Shown here in pieces: positions 1 to 6,979 of a stretch of 16,154 nt of DNA. Origin of the DNA: JAUXEH01 sp965602945. Lineage in GTDB: Bacteria > Acidobacteriota > Aminicenantia > Aminicenantales > Aminicenantaceae. The position numbers and the translations under genes are program-made. How positions within the stretch are numbered: position 1 is the first letter of the stretch; each line of letters starts with the position of its first letter. Under the pieces are notes generated by a model. The model made no database searches. It had not been told where the DNA came from and saw nothing but the letters and a program-made list of their open reading frames with translations. The stretch covers positions 1 through 16,154 of the forward strand of contig CBFDBC010000063.1 of assembly GCA_965602945.1 (NCBI GenBank), written 5' to 3'.

Positions 1-915
1 AGCTACACGTCTTTAACGACACCCAGCTCCGTCTACGATTACGACATGGAAACCCAGGAGAAGATCCTGCTGAAACGAGAGGAGGTCCTGGGCGGGTTCG
101 ATCCGGAGAACTATCAGGCGGAGAGGCTGTTCGCAACAGCCCAGGACGGCACACAAGTTCCGGTCTCCCTCGTCTACCGTAAAGGCTTCAACAAGGACGG
201 CCGGGGGCCTCTGCTGCTGTACGGCTACGGATCGTACGGCTCCACTATGTACCCCACCTTCCGGCCGGACCGGCTCAGCCTTATCGACCGCGGGTTCGTG
301 TATGCCATCGCCCACATCCGCGGGGGGCAGGAGATGGGCCGCTGGTGGTACGAAGACGGCAAGCTCCTCAAGAAGAAGAATACATTCACCGATTTCATCG
401 ACTGCGCCGAGTTCCTGATCGAGGAAGGCTACGCCGCCCCGGACAAGGTCTTTGCCATGGGCGGCAGTGCCGGCGGCCTGCTCATGGGGGCCGTCCTCAA
501 TATGCGTCCCGACCTCTGGAAGGGTGTGGTGGCGGGAGTTCCCTGGGTGGATGTGGTCACGACCATGCTGGACGAGTCTATCCCCCTCACCGCCGGGGAG
601 TGGAGCGAGTGGGGAGACCCCCGGGAGAAAGAGTTCTATGACTACATGCTGTCATACTCCCCCTATGACCAGGTCAAGGCCCAGGACTATCCCGCCCTTT
701 TGATCACGACCGGACTGCACGACTCCCAGGTCCAGTATTGGGAACCGGCCAAGTGGGCGGCCAGGCTCCGGGCCCTGAAGACCGACGACAACCTGCTCGT
801 ACTCCACACCAACATGGAGGCGGGCCACGGCGGCCAGTCGGGCCGCTTCCGCCGCTACCGGGAGACGGCCCTGGAATACGCTTTCTTCCTCGACCTCCTC
901 GGGATCAACGACTGA
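1..915 (+). CDS. ptrB: oligopeptidase B (S9A prolyl oligopeptidase family), 3' part
   Basis: Serine peptidase that cleaves short peptides after basic residues (family knowledge). The frame is open from base 1, so the gene begins outside the window; 304 C-terminal residues are visible, covering the end of the propeller-to-catalytic linker and the alpha/beta-hydrolase domain. The text SVYDYDMET followed by KREEVLGGFDP is typical of the oligopeptidase B/protease II branch. The catalytic triad is complete: Ser in GGSAGG (codon 466-468), Asp in GLHDSQ (721-723) and His in EAGHGG (826-828). The in-frame ATG at 46 is internal and not a start, because recognisable family sequence precedes it. Whether the protein is cytoplasmic or exported cannot be judged without the N-terminus. 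The next gene starts about 120 bases downstream with its own promoter. The family call is firm; the exact specificity is inferred. Confidence 0.93.
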   Translation, partial: SYTSLTTPSSVYDYDMETQEKILLKREEVLGGFDPENYQAERLFATAQDGTQVPVSLVYRKGFNKDGRGPLLLYGYGSYGSTMYPTFRPDRLSLIDRGFVYAIAHIRGGQEMGRWWYEDGKLLKKKNTFTDFIDCAEFLIEEGYAAPDKVFAMGGSAGGLLMGAVLNMRPDLWKGVVAGVPWVDVVTTMLDESIPLTAGEWSEWGDPREKEFYDYMLSYSPYDQVKAQDYPALLITTGLHDSQVQYWEPAKWAARLRALKTDDNLLVLHTNMEAGHGGQSGRFRRYRETALEYAFFLDLLGIND

Positions 916-981
916 GTTCGAGACAGAAGCATTGCCCTCGGCAAGGTAGAGCCGTTCCGCGGATCCAAACATACCGCTCTC

Positions 982-1010
982 TCGACAACGCGGGCAGGAA
1001 GGGCTACAAT
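982..1010 (+). promoter_or_regulatory. sigma70-like promoter of tex
   Basis: TCGACA (982-987, 5/6 to the -35 consensus), a 17-base spacer, then TACAAT (1005-1010, 5/6 to the -10 consensus). Transcription would start near 1017, about 20 bases before the tex start codon. Seen by eye only. Confidence 0.55.
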
Positions 1011-1013
1011 GAT

Positions 1014-1030
1014 CGCCCTTGGGAAGGGCG
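1014..1030 (+). promoter_or_regulatory. hairpin/palindrome over the tex ribosome binding site
   Basis: A perfect 7-base-pair stem (CGCCCTT / AAGGGCG) with a GGG loop. Its right arm contains the AAGGG that should act as Shine-Dalgarno for the ATG at 1037. It also overlaps the predicted transcription start of the promoter at 982-1010. It could hide the ribosome binding site in longer transcripts or act as an operator; neither is proven. Confidence 0.4.
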
Positions 1031-1036
1031 AACGCC

Positions 1037-3178
1037 ATGAACAACGCACACCTGAAAAAAATCGCAGCCGAACTGGACATCGAGGAGCGGCAGGTCCGGG
1101 CCACTGCCGAGCTGCTGGCCTCGGACAGTACCGTCCCCTTCATCGCCCGGTACCGGAAGGAAGCCACCGGCGGGTTGGACGAGGTGGCGGTCCTGAGTAT
1201 CCGGGACCGCATGGAGAAGCTGGCCGCTCTGGACAAAAGGCGGGCGGCCATCCTCAAGTCGATGGAGGAGTCGGGTGTCCTGACGGATGAACTCAGGGCG
1301 GGGCTCCAGGCCGCCGAAACCCTGAGCGAACTCGAGGATATCTACCTGCCTTTCCGGCCCAAGCGGCGCACACGGGGCTCCCAGGCCGTAGAAAGAGGCC
1401 TGGAGCCCCTGGCTCGACGGATCTTCGCGCAGGAAGACATGGATCCGGGGAAAGCGGCGGTCCCTTTTGTGGATCCGGACAAGGCTATTCACAACGTGGA
1501 AGAGGCCCTGGCCGGTGCCCGCGACATCATCGCTGAGTGGATCAACGAGGATGCCGAGGCCCGGGCCGGGCTGCGCGGCCTCTTCTCCCGCAAAGCCCTG
1601 ATCCACAGCCGTGCCGCGAAAGGAAAAGGTGAGGAGGACACCGCCAAGTTCAAGGATTATCTCGACTGGCAGGAGCCGCTCACCCGCATCCCGTCCCACC
1701 GTCTGCTGGCCATACTCCGCGGCCGGAGCGAGGGGCTGCTGACGGTCGCGATCCAGCCAGAAGAAGAGGAGGCGCTGCGGATTCTGGAGCGGCGTTTCGT
1801 GCGTGCGCGGAATCAGGCGGCAGGCCAGGTCCGTGAAGCGGCCGCCGACGGCTACAAACGCCTGCTGAGCCCGTCCCTGGCCAACGAACTTCTGGCCGCT
1901 GCCAAGCAGACGGCCGATGAGGACGCCATCCGTGTGTTCACGGAAAACCTCCGTGAAATGCTGCTGGCCCCGCCCCTGGGCTCGAAGAATGTGCTGGCCC
2001 TCGATCCCGGCTTTCGCACCGGCTGCAAGGTGGTCTGCCTCGACCGGCAGGGAGGGCTGTTGGAAAACGACACCATCTTCCCGCTGGAACCCCAGAAACG
2101 CAGTGAGGAGGCAGCCGCCCGGATTCGCGACCTGGTTCTTGTGTTCGATATCGAGGCCGTGGCCGTGGGGAACGGGACCGGCGGCCGGGAGGCGTTCGCC
2201 TTCTGCCGTGGCCTGGAGCTGGGGCCCCGTGTGGCCATTGTCCTGGTCAACGAGAGCGGGGCCTCGGTGTACTCCGCCTCTGAGACGGCGCGTGAGGAGT
2301 TCCCGGACCAGGATGTCACCGTGCGCGGCGCCGTGTCTATCGGGCGCCGGCTCATGGACCCCCTGTCCGAGCTGGTCAAGATCGATCCCAAATCCATCGG
2401 TGTGGGCCAGTACCAGCACGATGTGGACCAGAAGTCGTTGAAGCAGGCCCTGGACGACACTGTGATGAGCTGTGTGAGTGCGGTGGGTGTCGAGGTCAAC
2501 ACGGCCAGCAAGCAGCTGTTGAGCTATGTCCCCGGCCTGGGCCCCAGGCTGGCGGCCGCGCTCGTGGAACACCGGAAAGGGCAGGGGCCGTTCCTGTCTC
2601 GGAAGGGCCTGCGTGATGTGCCTGGCCTGGGACCCAAGTCTTTCGAACAGGCGGCGGGCTTCCTGCGGATCCGGGAGAGCGGCGATCCCCTGGATGCTTC
2701 GGCCGTTCACCCCGAGAGCTATCCGGTCGTGGAGCGCATGGCCGATGGCCTGGGCCTTTCCGTTCGGGAATTAATGCGGGACCCGAAGGCCCGCGGCCGT
2801 ATCGTATTGGACCGCTACGTCTCTGATGCCGTGGGGCTGCCCACCCTCCATGACATCCTGGACGAGCTGGCCAAACCCGGCCGTGATCCGCGCCGGGAGT
2901 TCGAGGCCGTGTCCTTCACGGAGGGCGTGAACGAGCCCGAAGACCTGAAGCCCGGCATGCAGCTTCCGGGGATCGTGACCAATGTCACCAACTTCGGGGC
3001 GTTCGTGGACGTGGGGGTGCACCAGGACGGCTTGGTCCACATCAGCCAGCTGGCCGACCGCTTCGTGGCCAAGGCCTCGGATGTGGTCAAGGTGGGGCAG
3101 AAGGTGAGCGTCCGTGTACTGGACGTCGATCTCGAGCGCCGCCGCATTGCTCTTTCCATGAAACAAGAGGGTTGGTGA
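1037..3178 (+). CDS. tex: Tex-family transcription accessory / S1 RNA-binding protein
   Basis: Cytoplasmic nucleic-acid-binding protein of the Tex/Spt6-like family, thought to act with the transcription machinery (family knowledge). At 713 residues it is close to the usual length. Seen in order: an N-terminal helical region with STVPFIARYRKEATGGLDE, a hallmark of the family; a YqgF/RNase H-like domain beginning with ALDPGFRTGCK near residue 320; a helix-hairpin-helix region with VPGLGP and VPGLGPKSFEQA at about 495-560; and a C-terminal S1 domain at about 638-710 (GIVTNVTNFGAFVDVG, DGLVHISQL). I chose ATG 1037 rather than the in-frame TTG at 1019 because GGGAAGGG (1021-1028) is well placed before it and the N-terminus then matches the family. 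The gene appears to be monocistronic, with its own promoter. Confidence 0.95.
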   Translation: MNNAHLKKIAAELDIEERQVRATAELLASDSTVPFIARYRKEATGGLDEVAVLSIRDRMEKLAALDKRRAAILKSMEESGVLTDELRAGLQAAETLSELEDIYLPFRPKRRTRGSQAVERGLEPLARRIFAQEDMDPGKAAVPFVDPDKAIHNVEEALAGARDIIAEWINEDAEARAGLRGLFSRKALIHSRAAKGKGEEDTAKFKDYLDWQEPLTRIPSHRLLAILRGRSEGLLTVAIQPEEEEALRILERRFVRARNQAAGQVREAAADGYKRLLSPSLANELLAAAKQTADEDAIRVFTENLREMLLAPPLGSKNVLALDPGFRTGCKVVCLDRQGGLLENDTIFPLEPQKRSEEAAARIRDLVLVFDIEAVAVGNGTGGREAFAFCRGLELGPRVAIVLVNESGASVYSASETAREEFPDQDVTVRGAVSIGRRLMDPLSELVKIDPKSIGVGQYQHDVDQKSLKQALDDTVMSCVSAVGVEVNTASKQLLSYVPGLGPRLAAALVEHRKGQGPFLSRKGLRDVPGLGPKSFEQAAGFLRIRESGDPLDASAVHPESYPVVERMADGLGLSVRELMRDPKARGRIVLDRYVSDAVGLPTLHDILDELAKPGRDPRREFEAVSFTEGVNEPEDLKPGMQLPGIVTNVTNFGAFVDVGVHQDGLVHISQLADRFVAKASDVVKVGQKVSVRVLDVDLERRRIALSMKQEGW

Positions 3179-3194
3179 TGTTGTTTGTCAGGGC

Positions 3195-3216
3195 GGAAGA
3201 CCCACCCAACCACCCC
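3195..3216 (+). repeat. 22-base repeat, copy A (GGAAGACCC... family)
   Basis: GGAAGACCC, one variable base, then CCCAACCACCCC. The reverse complement of this 22-mer recurs at 4636-4657 with one mismatch, so the two copies stand in inverted orientation on either side of the beta-propeller gene. Read on the minus strand both encode GWLGGSS, which hints at the end of a decayed transposase gene, but I cannot name the family. Confidence 0.6.
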
Positions 3217-3334
3217 CGCCATCCAACCGTTCCGAAATCCGCCCGCATTGGACAGATCAGAAATATTGCGGCTGGCGTAACCAATCTTCGATTCCCGTCG
3301 TAATAGGAATGAATCCCTACTGAGAGGCAGAGGC

Positions 3335-4444
3335 ATGAGCAGAAAAACATTGGTTTTGCTGACATTTATGATCCCGGCCTGGGTGTTGGCCCAGCAGGTC
3401 GTAACAAATCCTGAAAAGCCTCCCCATCCCCAGGCGGGTCGGATCCTGCGACTGGAGAAGGAACTGTCCATCACCGATGAGCAGGGTGGTTTCTATTTCA
3501 AGCGCCCGAGAAACCTCCAGGTCGCTCCCGACGGGAGCATGTTTCTCCAGGATGAGGACCAGCTTCTCATGTTCGACGCGTCCGGCGAATTCCAGAAGAA
3601 TCTTTTCAAGAAGGGCCAGGGCCCTGGAGAGGTGGAACAAATCATCGACTACCTCATTTCCAGCGACCAGATCACGGTCCTGCAGGCTCAGCCGAACAAG
3701 ATCGTCCTGCTGGATAGGCAGGGAGAATTTCTCAGGGAGATCAAGCCGGACCAATCTTTCTACCGGCTTTTTGCCATTCACGGCGGCCGATACTATGGGG
3801 CCCACAATTCACGCCCCCAGTTCGAGAAATTGGGAGATGAACCCACAATCGTCGACATCACCTGGAACATCCGGATCGCCTCCGACCAAGGCAGCGTAGA
3901 GACCACGGAGCTGAATTTTCCGGTTAAATGGTTTATGCAGCGGATAGAATCCGCCGTAATCGCCAACTACATTGTGGATATTGTCGCTCGACCCATAGGG
4001 GATAGACACCTGGTGATCTTCCATACGCAGGACTACCTCCTCAAGCTGCTCGACCTGGACAGCGGAAAGGTGATCCGGGAATTTTCGAGAGAGTACGATC
4101 CGGTCAAAATGAAACCGGACAAGACGGGGCAGGTGGAGACCCGGCCCGGGACATTTACACTGGTTCCCCCTGTGGATCGTTTTAACGACATCCTGAATTT
4201 TTTCATCCTGGGAGATCAGATCTGGGTCGTGACCTCAGTACTGTCTGCGGACAAAGGATTCCTGGTGGACGTCTTTGACTCAGCGGGACGATATCTGGAT
4301 AATTTCTATCTTCCCCTGCAGAGCAGTATAAAACAGGCCGGCTTGAGCCGCCATCCGCTCTGCATCACCGACGCTCATCTCTATGTGGTCGAGTATGGGG
4401 AAGACGACATCCCCGTGCTGGTGAAGTACCGCATGATCGATTGA
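3335..4444 (+). CDS. secreted 6-bladed beta-propeller protein
   Basis: A 369-residue protein with a clear Sec signal peptide (MSRKTLVLLTFMIPAWVLAQ; cleavage likely after VLA), so it probably works in the periplasm or outside the cell. No lipobox cysteine is visible. The mature part shows repeated beta-strand units of the NHL/6-bladed propeller type: LQVAPDGSMFLQDEDQ, LLMFDASGEF, KKGQGPGE at about residues 92-99, KIVLLDRQGEFLREI, and later FLVDVFDSAGRYLDNF. The GQGPGE turn is characteristic of the 6-bladed beta-propeller (BF3864-like) proteins that are abundant in Bacteroidota and Acidobacteriota-like genomes. The start is supported by GAGAGGCAGAGG just before ATG 3335. Its ligand is unknown; such proteins are usually presumed to bind other molecules rather than catalyse. 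It stands alone between two copies of an inverted repeat. Confidence 0.8.
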   Translation: MSRKTLVLLTFMIPAWVLAQQVVTNPEKPPHPQAGRILRLEKELSITDEQGGFYFKRPRNLQVAPDGSMFLQDEDQLLMFDASGEFQKNLFKKGQGPGEVEQIIDYLISSDQITVLQAQPNKIVLLDRQGEFLREIKPDQSFYRLFAIHGGRYYGAHNSRPQFEKLGDEPTIVDITWNIRIASDQGSVETTELNFPVKWFMQRIESAVIANYIVDIVARPIGDRHLVIFHTQDYLLKLLDLDSGKVIREFSREYDPVKMKPDKTGQVETRPGTFTLVPPVDRFNDILNFFILGDQIWVVTSVLSADKGFLVDVFDSAGRYLDNFYLPLQSSIKQAGLSRHPLCITDAHLYVVEYGEDDIPVLVKYRMID

Positions 4445-4458
4445 GGAGTGGCGATACT

Positions 4459-4669
4459 GTCTATCCAAGTGGAAGACCCGCCGAGCGCCCAGCATGAGAT
4501 TTAGCATATTCAGGTCCATGGTGTAGCGATTCAGTCTGTCCCAGCTACCAGCAGGTGATTCTATTGGTGCAAGTGCATGGGCTACTTTAGTCTGTTTTTT
4601 CCTCCCCACAGATGTTGTGGTCTGTTCAAGTGCATGGGGTGGTTGGGAGGGTCTTCCACTTGAACAGAC
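4459..4669. mobile_element. possible MITE or decayed insertion-sequence end
   Basis: 21-base inverted repeats at 4459-4479 and 4649-4669 match at 19 of 21 positions (core CAAGTGGAAGACCC, 14/14). They enclose about 170 bases with no intact gene. CAAGTGCATGGG is repeated directly at 4570-4581 and 4627-4638. I see no clear target-site duplication (left flank ATACT, right flank TATAA). The size and structure suit a miniature transposable element or an eroded insertion-sequence remnant. Confidence 0.45.
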
Positions 4670-4680
4670 TATAACATCTG
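4609..4680. repeat. long hairpin: 24-base arms, 24-base loop
   Basis: Arms at 4609-4632 and 4657-4680 pair at 22 of 24 positions, with 13 consecutive perfect pairs next to the loop (GTCTGTTCAAGTG / CACTTGAACAGAC). The two mismatched positions would form G-U pairs in RNA. The only trailing T run is the TTTT at 4684-4687, so terminator activity is uncertain. The structure ends just before a TTGACA at 4686. Confidence 0.6.
4636..4657 (-). repeat. 22-base repeat, copy B (inverted relative to copy A)
   Basis: Reverse complement of the repeat at 3195-3216, with 21 of 22 bases identical. It forms most of the loop of the hairpin at 4609-4680. The shorter related sequence CAAGTGGAAGACCC lies at 4466-4479. 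Confidence 0.6.
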
Positions 4681-4685
4681 CTCTT

Positions 4686-4714
4686 TTGACATACGACAAG
4701 CCATGTGATAGACA
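4686..4714 (+). promoter_or_regulatory. candidate promoter of the Gfo/Idh/MocA gene
   Basis: A perfect TTGACA (4686-4691), 17 bases, then a weak TAGACA (4709-4714, 3/6). It lies directly after the inverted-repeat region and about 40 bases before the start codon. The -35 is convincing and the -10 is not. Confidence 0.35.
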
Positions 4715-4751
4715 GGAATCACTCACCGCAATCTCGACACAGGAGGGCCCT

Positions 4752-6095
4752 ATGACACAAAAAACCGATCCCTGGAGCAGGAGGAAATTCCTGTCGACGT
4801 CCGCCACGGCGGCCCTGGGCGCCGCCAGCCTGCCCATGTGGAGTCCCGGCATTTTCGCGGCCCGTGCCCAGGGTGAGAAGCTGCGCGTAGCCCTGATCGG
4901 GACCGGCATCCGCGGCAGCTCCACCTGGGGCCGGACCCTGATCCAGCGATATTCGGATGTCCTGGAGATGGTCGGCCTGTGCGACAGCAATCCCAAGCGT
5001 CTGGCCTATGCCAAGCAGTACATGGGGGCCGCCTGCCCCACCTTCACGGATTTCGACCGCATGATAAAGGAAACTCGAGCTCAAACGGTGATCGTGACCA
5101 CCACCGACTGCTTCCACGCCAAATATATCTGCCGGGCCATGGAGCTTGGCTGCGATGTCATCACGGAAAAGCCCATGGCTACGGATGAGACGATGTGTCA
5201 GGACATCCTGGACACCGAACGGCGCACCGGCCGCAAGGTCACCGTCACCTTCAACTACCGCTACAGCCCGGAAGCGGTCAAGATCAAGGAAACCCTGATG
5301 TCCGGGGAGATCGGCCGGGTCACGTCCGTGGATTTCAACTACTACCTGGATGTCTTCCACGGCGCCTCGTATTTCCGGCGCTGGCACGGATTCAAACAGT
5401 TCTCCGGGTCCCTGCTGGTGCACAAGGCCACACACCATTACGACCTCATGAACTGGTGGCTGGCAGCGGAACCCCTGGAGGTGAACGCCTTTGGGGCACT
5501 GCGCAAATACGGGTACAACGGCTCCATCCGGTCTCAACGGTGCATGACCTGCCCGCACAAGGACACCTGCGAGTTCTACTGGGACATCACTACCAATAAA
5601 CACCTCATGAACCTGTACGTGAAGGCCGAGTCAGAGGACGGCTACCTCCGTGACGCCTGTGTGTTCCGGAAGAAGATCAACATCTGGGACACCATGAACG
5701 TCCAGGTTCAATATCACAACCGGGTGGCCCTAAGCTACTCGCTCAACGCATTCATGCCGTACGAGGGATATTCCGTGGGCTTCAACGGGACCAAGGGACG
5801 CCTGGATGCCCGTGTTTACCATCAGACACCCTGGGAGATCCCCGCTCTGGCAGAGTTCCGCGTCACCCGGAACTTCGGAGCATCCCGCACCTTTGACATA
5901 AGCGCGGGTGGAGGGGGGCACTGGGGCGCAGATGGAATCATGCAGGATCAGATCTTCCGTGAGGTGCCGCCTGATCCGCTGTCCCGGCGGGCCGGCAGCC
6001 GGCAGGGGGCGCTGTCCATCCTGATCGGGATCGCCGCACGGCGCAGCATTGAACAGGAGCGGCCCTTCAGGATCGACGAACTCGTGAAGCTTTGA
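4752..6095 (+). CDS. Tat-exported Gfo/Idh/MocA family oxidoreductase
   Basis: NAD(P)-dependent sugar dehydrogenase-type protein of 447 residues. The N-terminus carries a twin-arginine signal (SRRKFL at 9-14, then a small hydrophobic stretch ending ARAQG near 41), so it should fold with its cofactor in the cytoplasm and be exported. The Rossmann fold starts with VALIGTGIRG at about 46-55; the family motif EKPMA is at 139-143; HKATHHYD (224-231) lies where catalytic His/Asp residues are expected. Unusual are four cysteines, C264-x2-C267-x5-C273 and C303, which could hold a metal or Fe-S centre. The start is fixed by a strong AGGAGG (4741-4746) and the Tat motif; the frame extends further upstream only through non-coding sequence. 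The substrate is unknown. Related exported enzymes can oxidise sugars to keto-sugars or act as GH109-like glycosidases. Confidence 0.88.
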   Translation: MTQKTDPWSRRKFLSTSATAALGAASLPMWSPGIFAARAQGEKLRVALIGTGIRGSSTWGRTLIQRYSDVLEMVGLCDSNPKRLAYAKQYMGAACPTFTDFDRMIKETRAQTVIVTTTDCFHAKYICRAMELGCDVITEKPMATDETMCQDILDTERRTGRKVTVTFNYRYSPEAVKIKETLMSGEIGRVTSVDFNYYLDVFHGASYFRRWHGFKQFSGSLLVHKATHHYDLMNWWLAAEPLEVNAFGALRKYGYNGSIRSQRCMTCPHKDTCEFYWDITTNKHLMNLYVKAESEDGYLRDACVFRKKINIWDTMNVQVQYHNRVALSYSLNAFMPYEGYSVGFNGTKGRLDARVYHQTPWEIPALAEFRVTRNFGASRTFDISAGGGGHWGADGIMQDQIFREVPPDPLSRRAGSRQGALSILIGIAARRSIEQERPFRIDELVKL

Positions 6096-6138
6096 GCCGT
6101 CGGTCAGCGGCAGGCGAGAGACGACATCCTGCTGTGGA

Positions 6139-6285
6139 TCACTTCCGGAACTGCCTGAAGATCCCGAAGAGGAGCAGCACGGCGCCCACGATCAGCAAAG
6201 CGTTGTTTTTGTTGATGAATCCCACTATGAGCAGGGCGATTCCTGCCAGGATGCCGAGGAATGGCACTCTTTTTGCTAAACTCAC
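6139..6285 (-). CDS. small two-helix membrane protein (48 residues)
   Basis: A short GTG-started gene found by reading the minus strand. It encodes MSLAKRVPF, a hydrophobic helix (about 9-23, LGILAGIALLIVGF), a polar turn NKNN (25-28), a second hydrophobic helix (about 29-42) and a basic tail RQFRK. GGAAG lies seven bases before the GTG, a good ribosome binding site. It is the last gene of the minus-strand operon, 37 bases after the corrinoid-protein gene. The overlapping plus-strand frame at 6092-6316 lacks such features. I do not recognise a family; it may be a membrane anchor or an unrelated inner-membrane micro-protein. Confidence rests on the hydrophobic pattern, the ribosome binding site and the position. 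Confidence 0.68.
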   Translation of the reverse strand: MSLAKRVPFLGILAGIALLIVGFINKNNALLIVGAVLLLFGIFRQFRK

Positions 6286-6322
6286 GATATTTCTTCCTTT
6301 TTTCCTTGACCTTTGAATTCCT

Positions 6323-6967
6323 TTACCGGGGCTGTTTACCGAGGAGGCCGTCGACCAGGTCTATGGCCGAGGCGGCATCCGGGGCGTAACCGTCGGCCCC
6401 GATCTTTTCGGCGAAGGCGGCGGTCACTGGGGCGCCTCCGATGATGACCTTGATCTCCGAACGGACCCCGGCTCCCTCCAACCCGGAGATCACGGACTGC
6501 ATATTGACCATGGTGGTTGTCAGGAGCGAAGACATGCCCACCACATCCGCCTGTCTTTCCCGGGCGGCATCCACGAACTTCTGGACCGATACATCCGCCC
6601 CCAGGTCGATTATCTCGTAGCCGGCGCCCTGCAGCAGCATGCCCACGATGTTCTTGCCGATGTCGTGCAGGTCTCCCTGGATGCTGCCCATCACGACTTT
6701 GCCCCGGGGCTCCACGTTGGCTGCCGCGAGCAGAGGCTTCAGCCGTTCCAGGCCCTGATTCATGGCCCTGGCCGAGACCAGCACTTCGGGAATGAAACAT
6801 TCGTTGTTCTTGAATTTCTCGCTCACGATGTTCATTCCTGCCACCAGCCCGTCATACAGGATGGACTCGGCGCTCTCACCCGAGTCCAAGGCTTGTTCAA
6901 TCAAGCGGCTTGTGGCTTCGGTGTCTCCCTTCTGCACTTCATCAGCGATCTGTTCATACAGGGTCAT
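6323..6967 (-). CDS. methyltransferase-associated corrinoid protein (MtbC/MttC-like)
   Basis: Cytoplasmic carrier that binds a cobamide and shuttles a methyl group between methyltransferases (family knowledge). At 214 residues it has the usual two-part build: an N-terminal four-helix cap (about 1-85, with FIPEVLVSARAMNQGL) and a C-terminal Rossmann-like B12 domain (about 88-210). The signature DxHxxG is present as D99-L-H101-D-I-G104, where H101 would be the lower cobalt ligand, followed by SSLLTTTM (146-153) and GGAPVT (177-182). The start codon is supported by AAGGAG (complement of 6974-6979), which lies close to the stop codon of the upstream gene; only 12 bases separate the two genes, so they should be cotranscribed. 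No MttB-, MtaB- or UroD-type methyltransferase and no RamA-type activator is visible in the window, unlike in known systems. Confidence 0.93.
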   Translation of the reverse strand: MTLYEQIADEVQKGDTEATSRLIEQALDSGESAESILYDGLVAGMNIVSEKFKNNECFIPEVLVSARAMNQGLERLKPLLAAANVEPRGKVVMGSIQGDLHDIGKNIVGMLLQGAGYEIIDLGADVSVQKFVDAARERQADVVGMSSLLTTTMVNMQSVISGLEGAGVRSEIKVIIGGAPVTAAFAEKIGADGYAPDAASAIDLVDGLLGKQPR

Positions 6968-6979
6968 GGTTTGCTCCTT

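Larger units (their letters stand above)
4445..4751. other. 307-base gene-free region with nested inverted repeats
   Basis: No convincing gene. It holds a 211-base unit bounded by imperfect inverted repeats, a long hairpin near its right end, repeated CAAGTG and GTCTGT motifs, and a candidate promoter for the downstream oxidoreductase. The minus strand is open across the unit and reads LNRYTMDLNMLNLMLG and RRVFHLDR (about 4460-4530), which looks like the tail of a transposase. That is an impression, not an identification. Confidence 0.5.

Noticed and set aside
1004..2710. 568-codon open frame on the minus strand
   Set aside because: It is a shadow of tex: the opposite frame stays open because of high third-position GC, the protein looks like no family, and the plus-strand Tex domains are unmistakable.
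6107..6135. 8-base-pair hairpin (two G-U pairs) between the convergent oxidoreductase and corrinoid-operon ends
   Set aside because: No T run on either side, so it is not a convincing intrinsic terminator.
6092..6316. 74-codon plus-strand frame after the oxidoreductase
   Set aside because: It overlaps the stop of the oxidoreductase gene, and the minus strand here encodes a much better small two-helix protein with a ribosome binding site.
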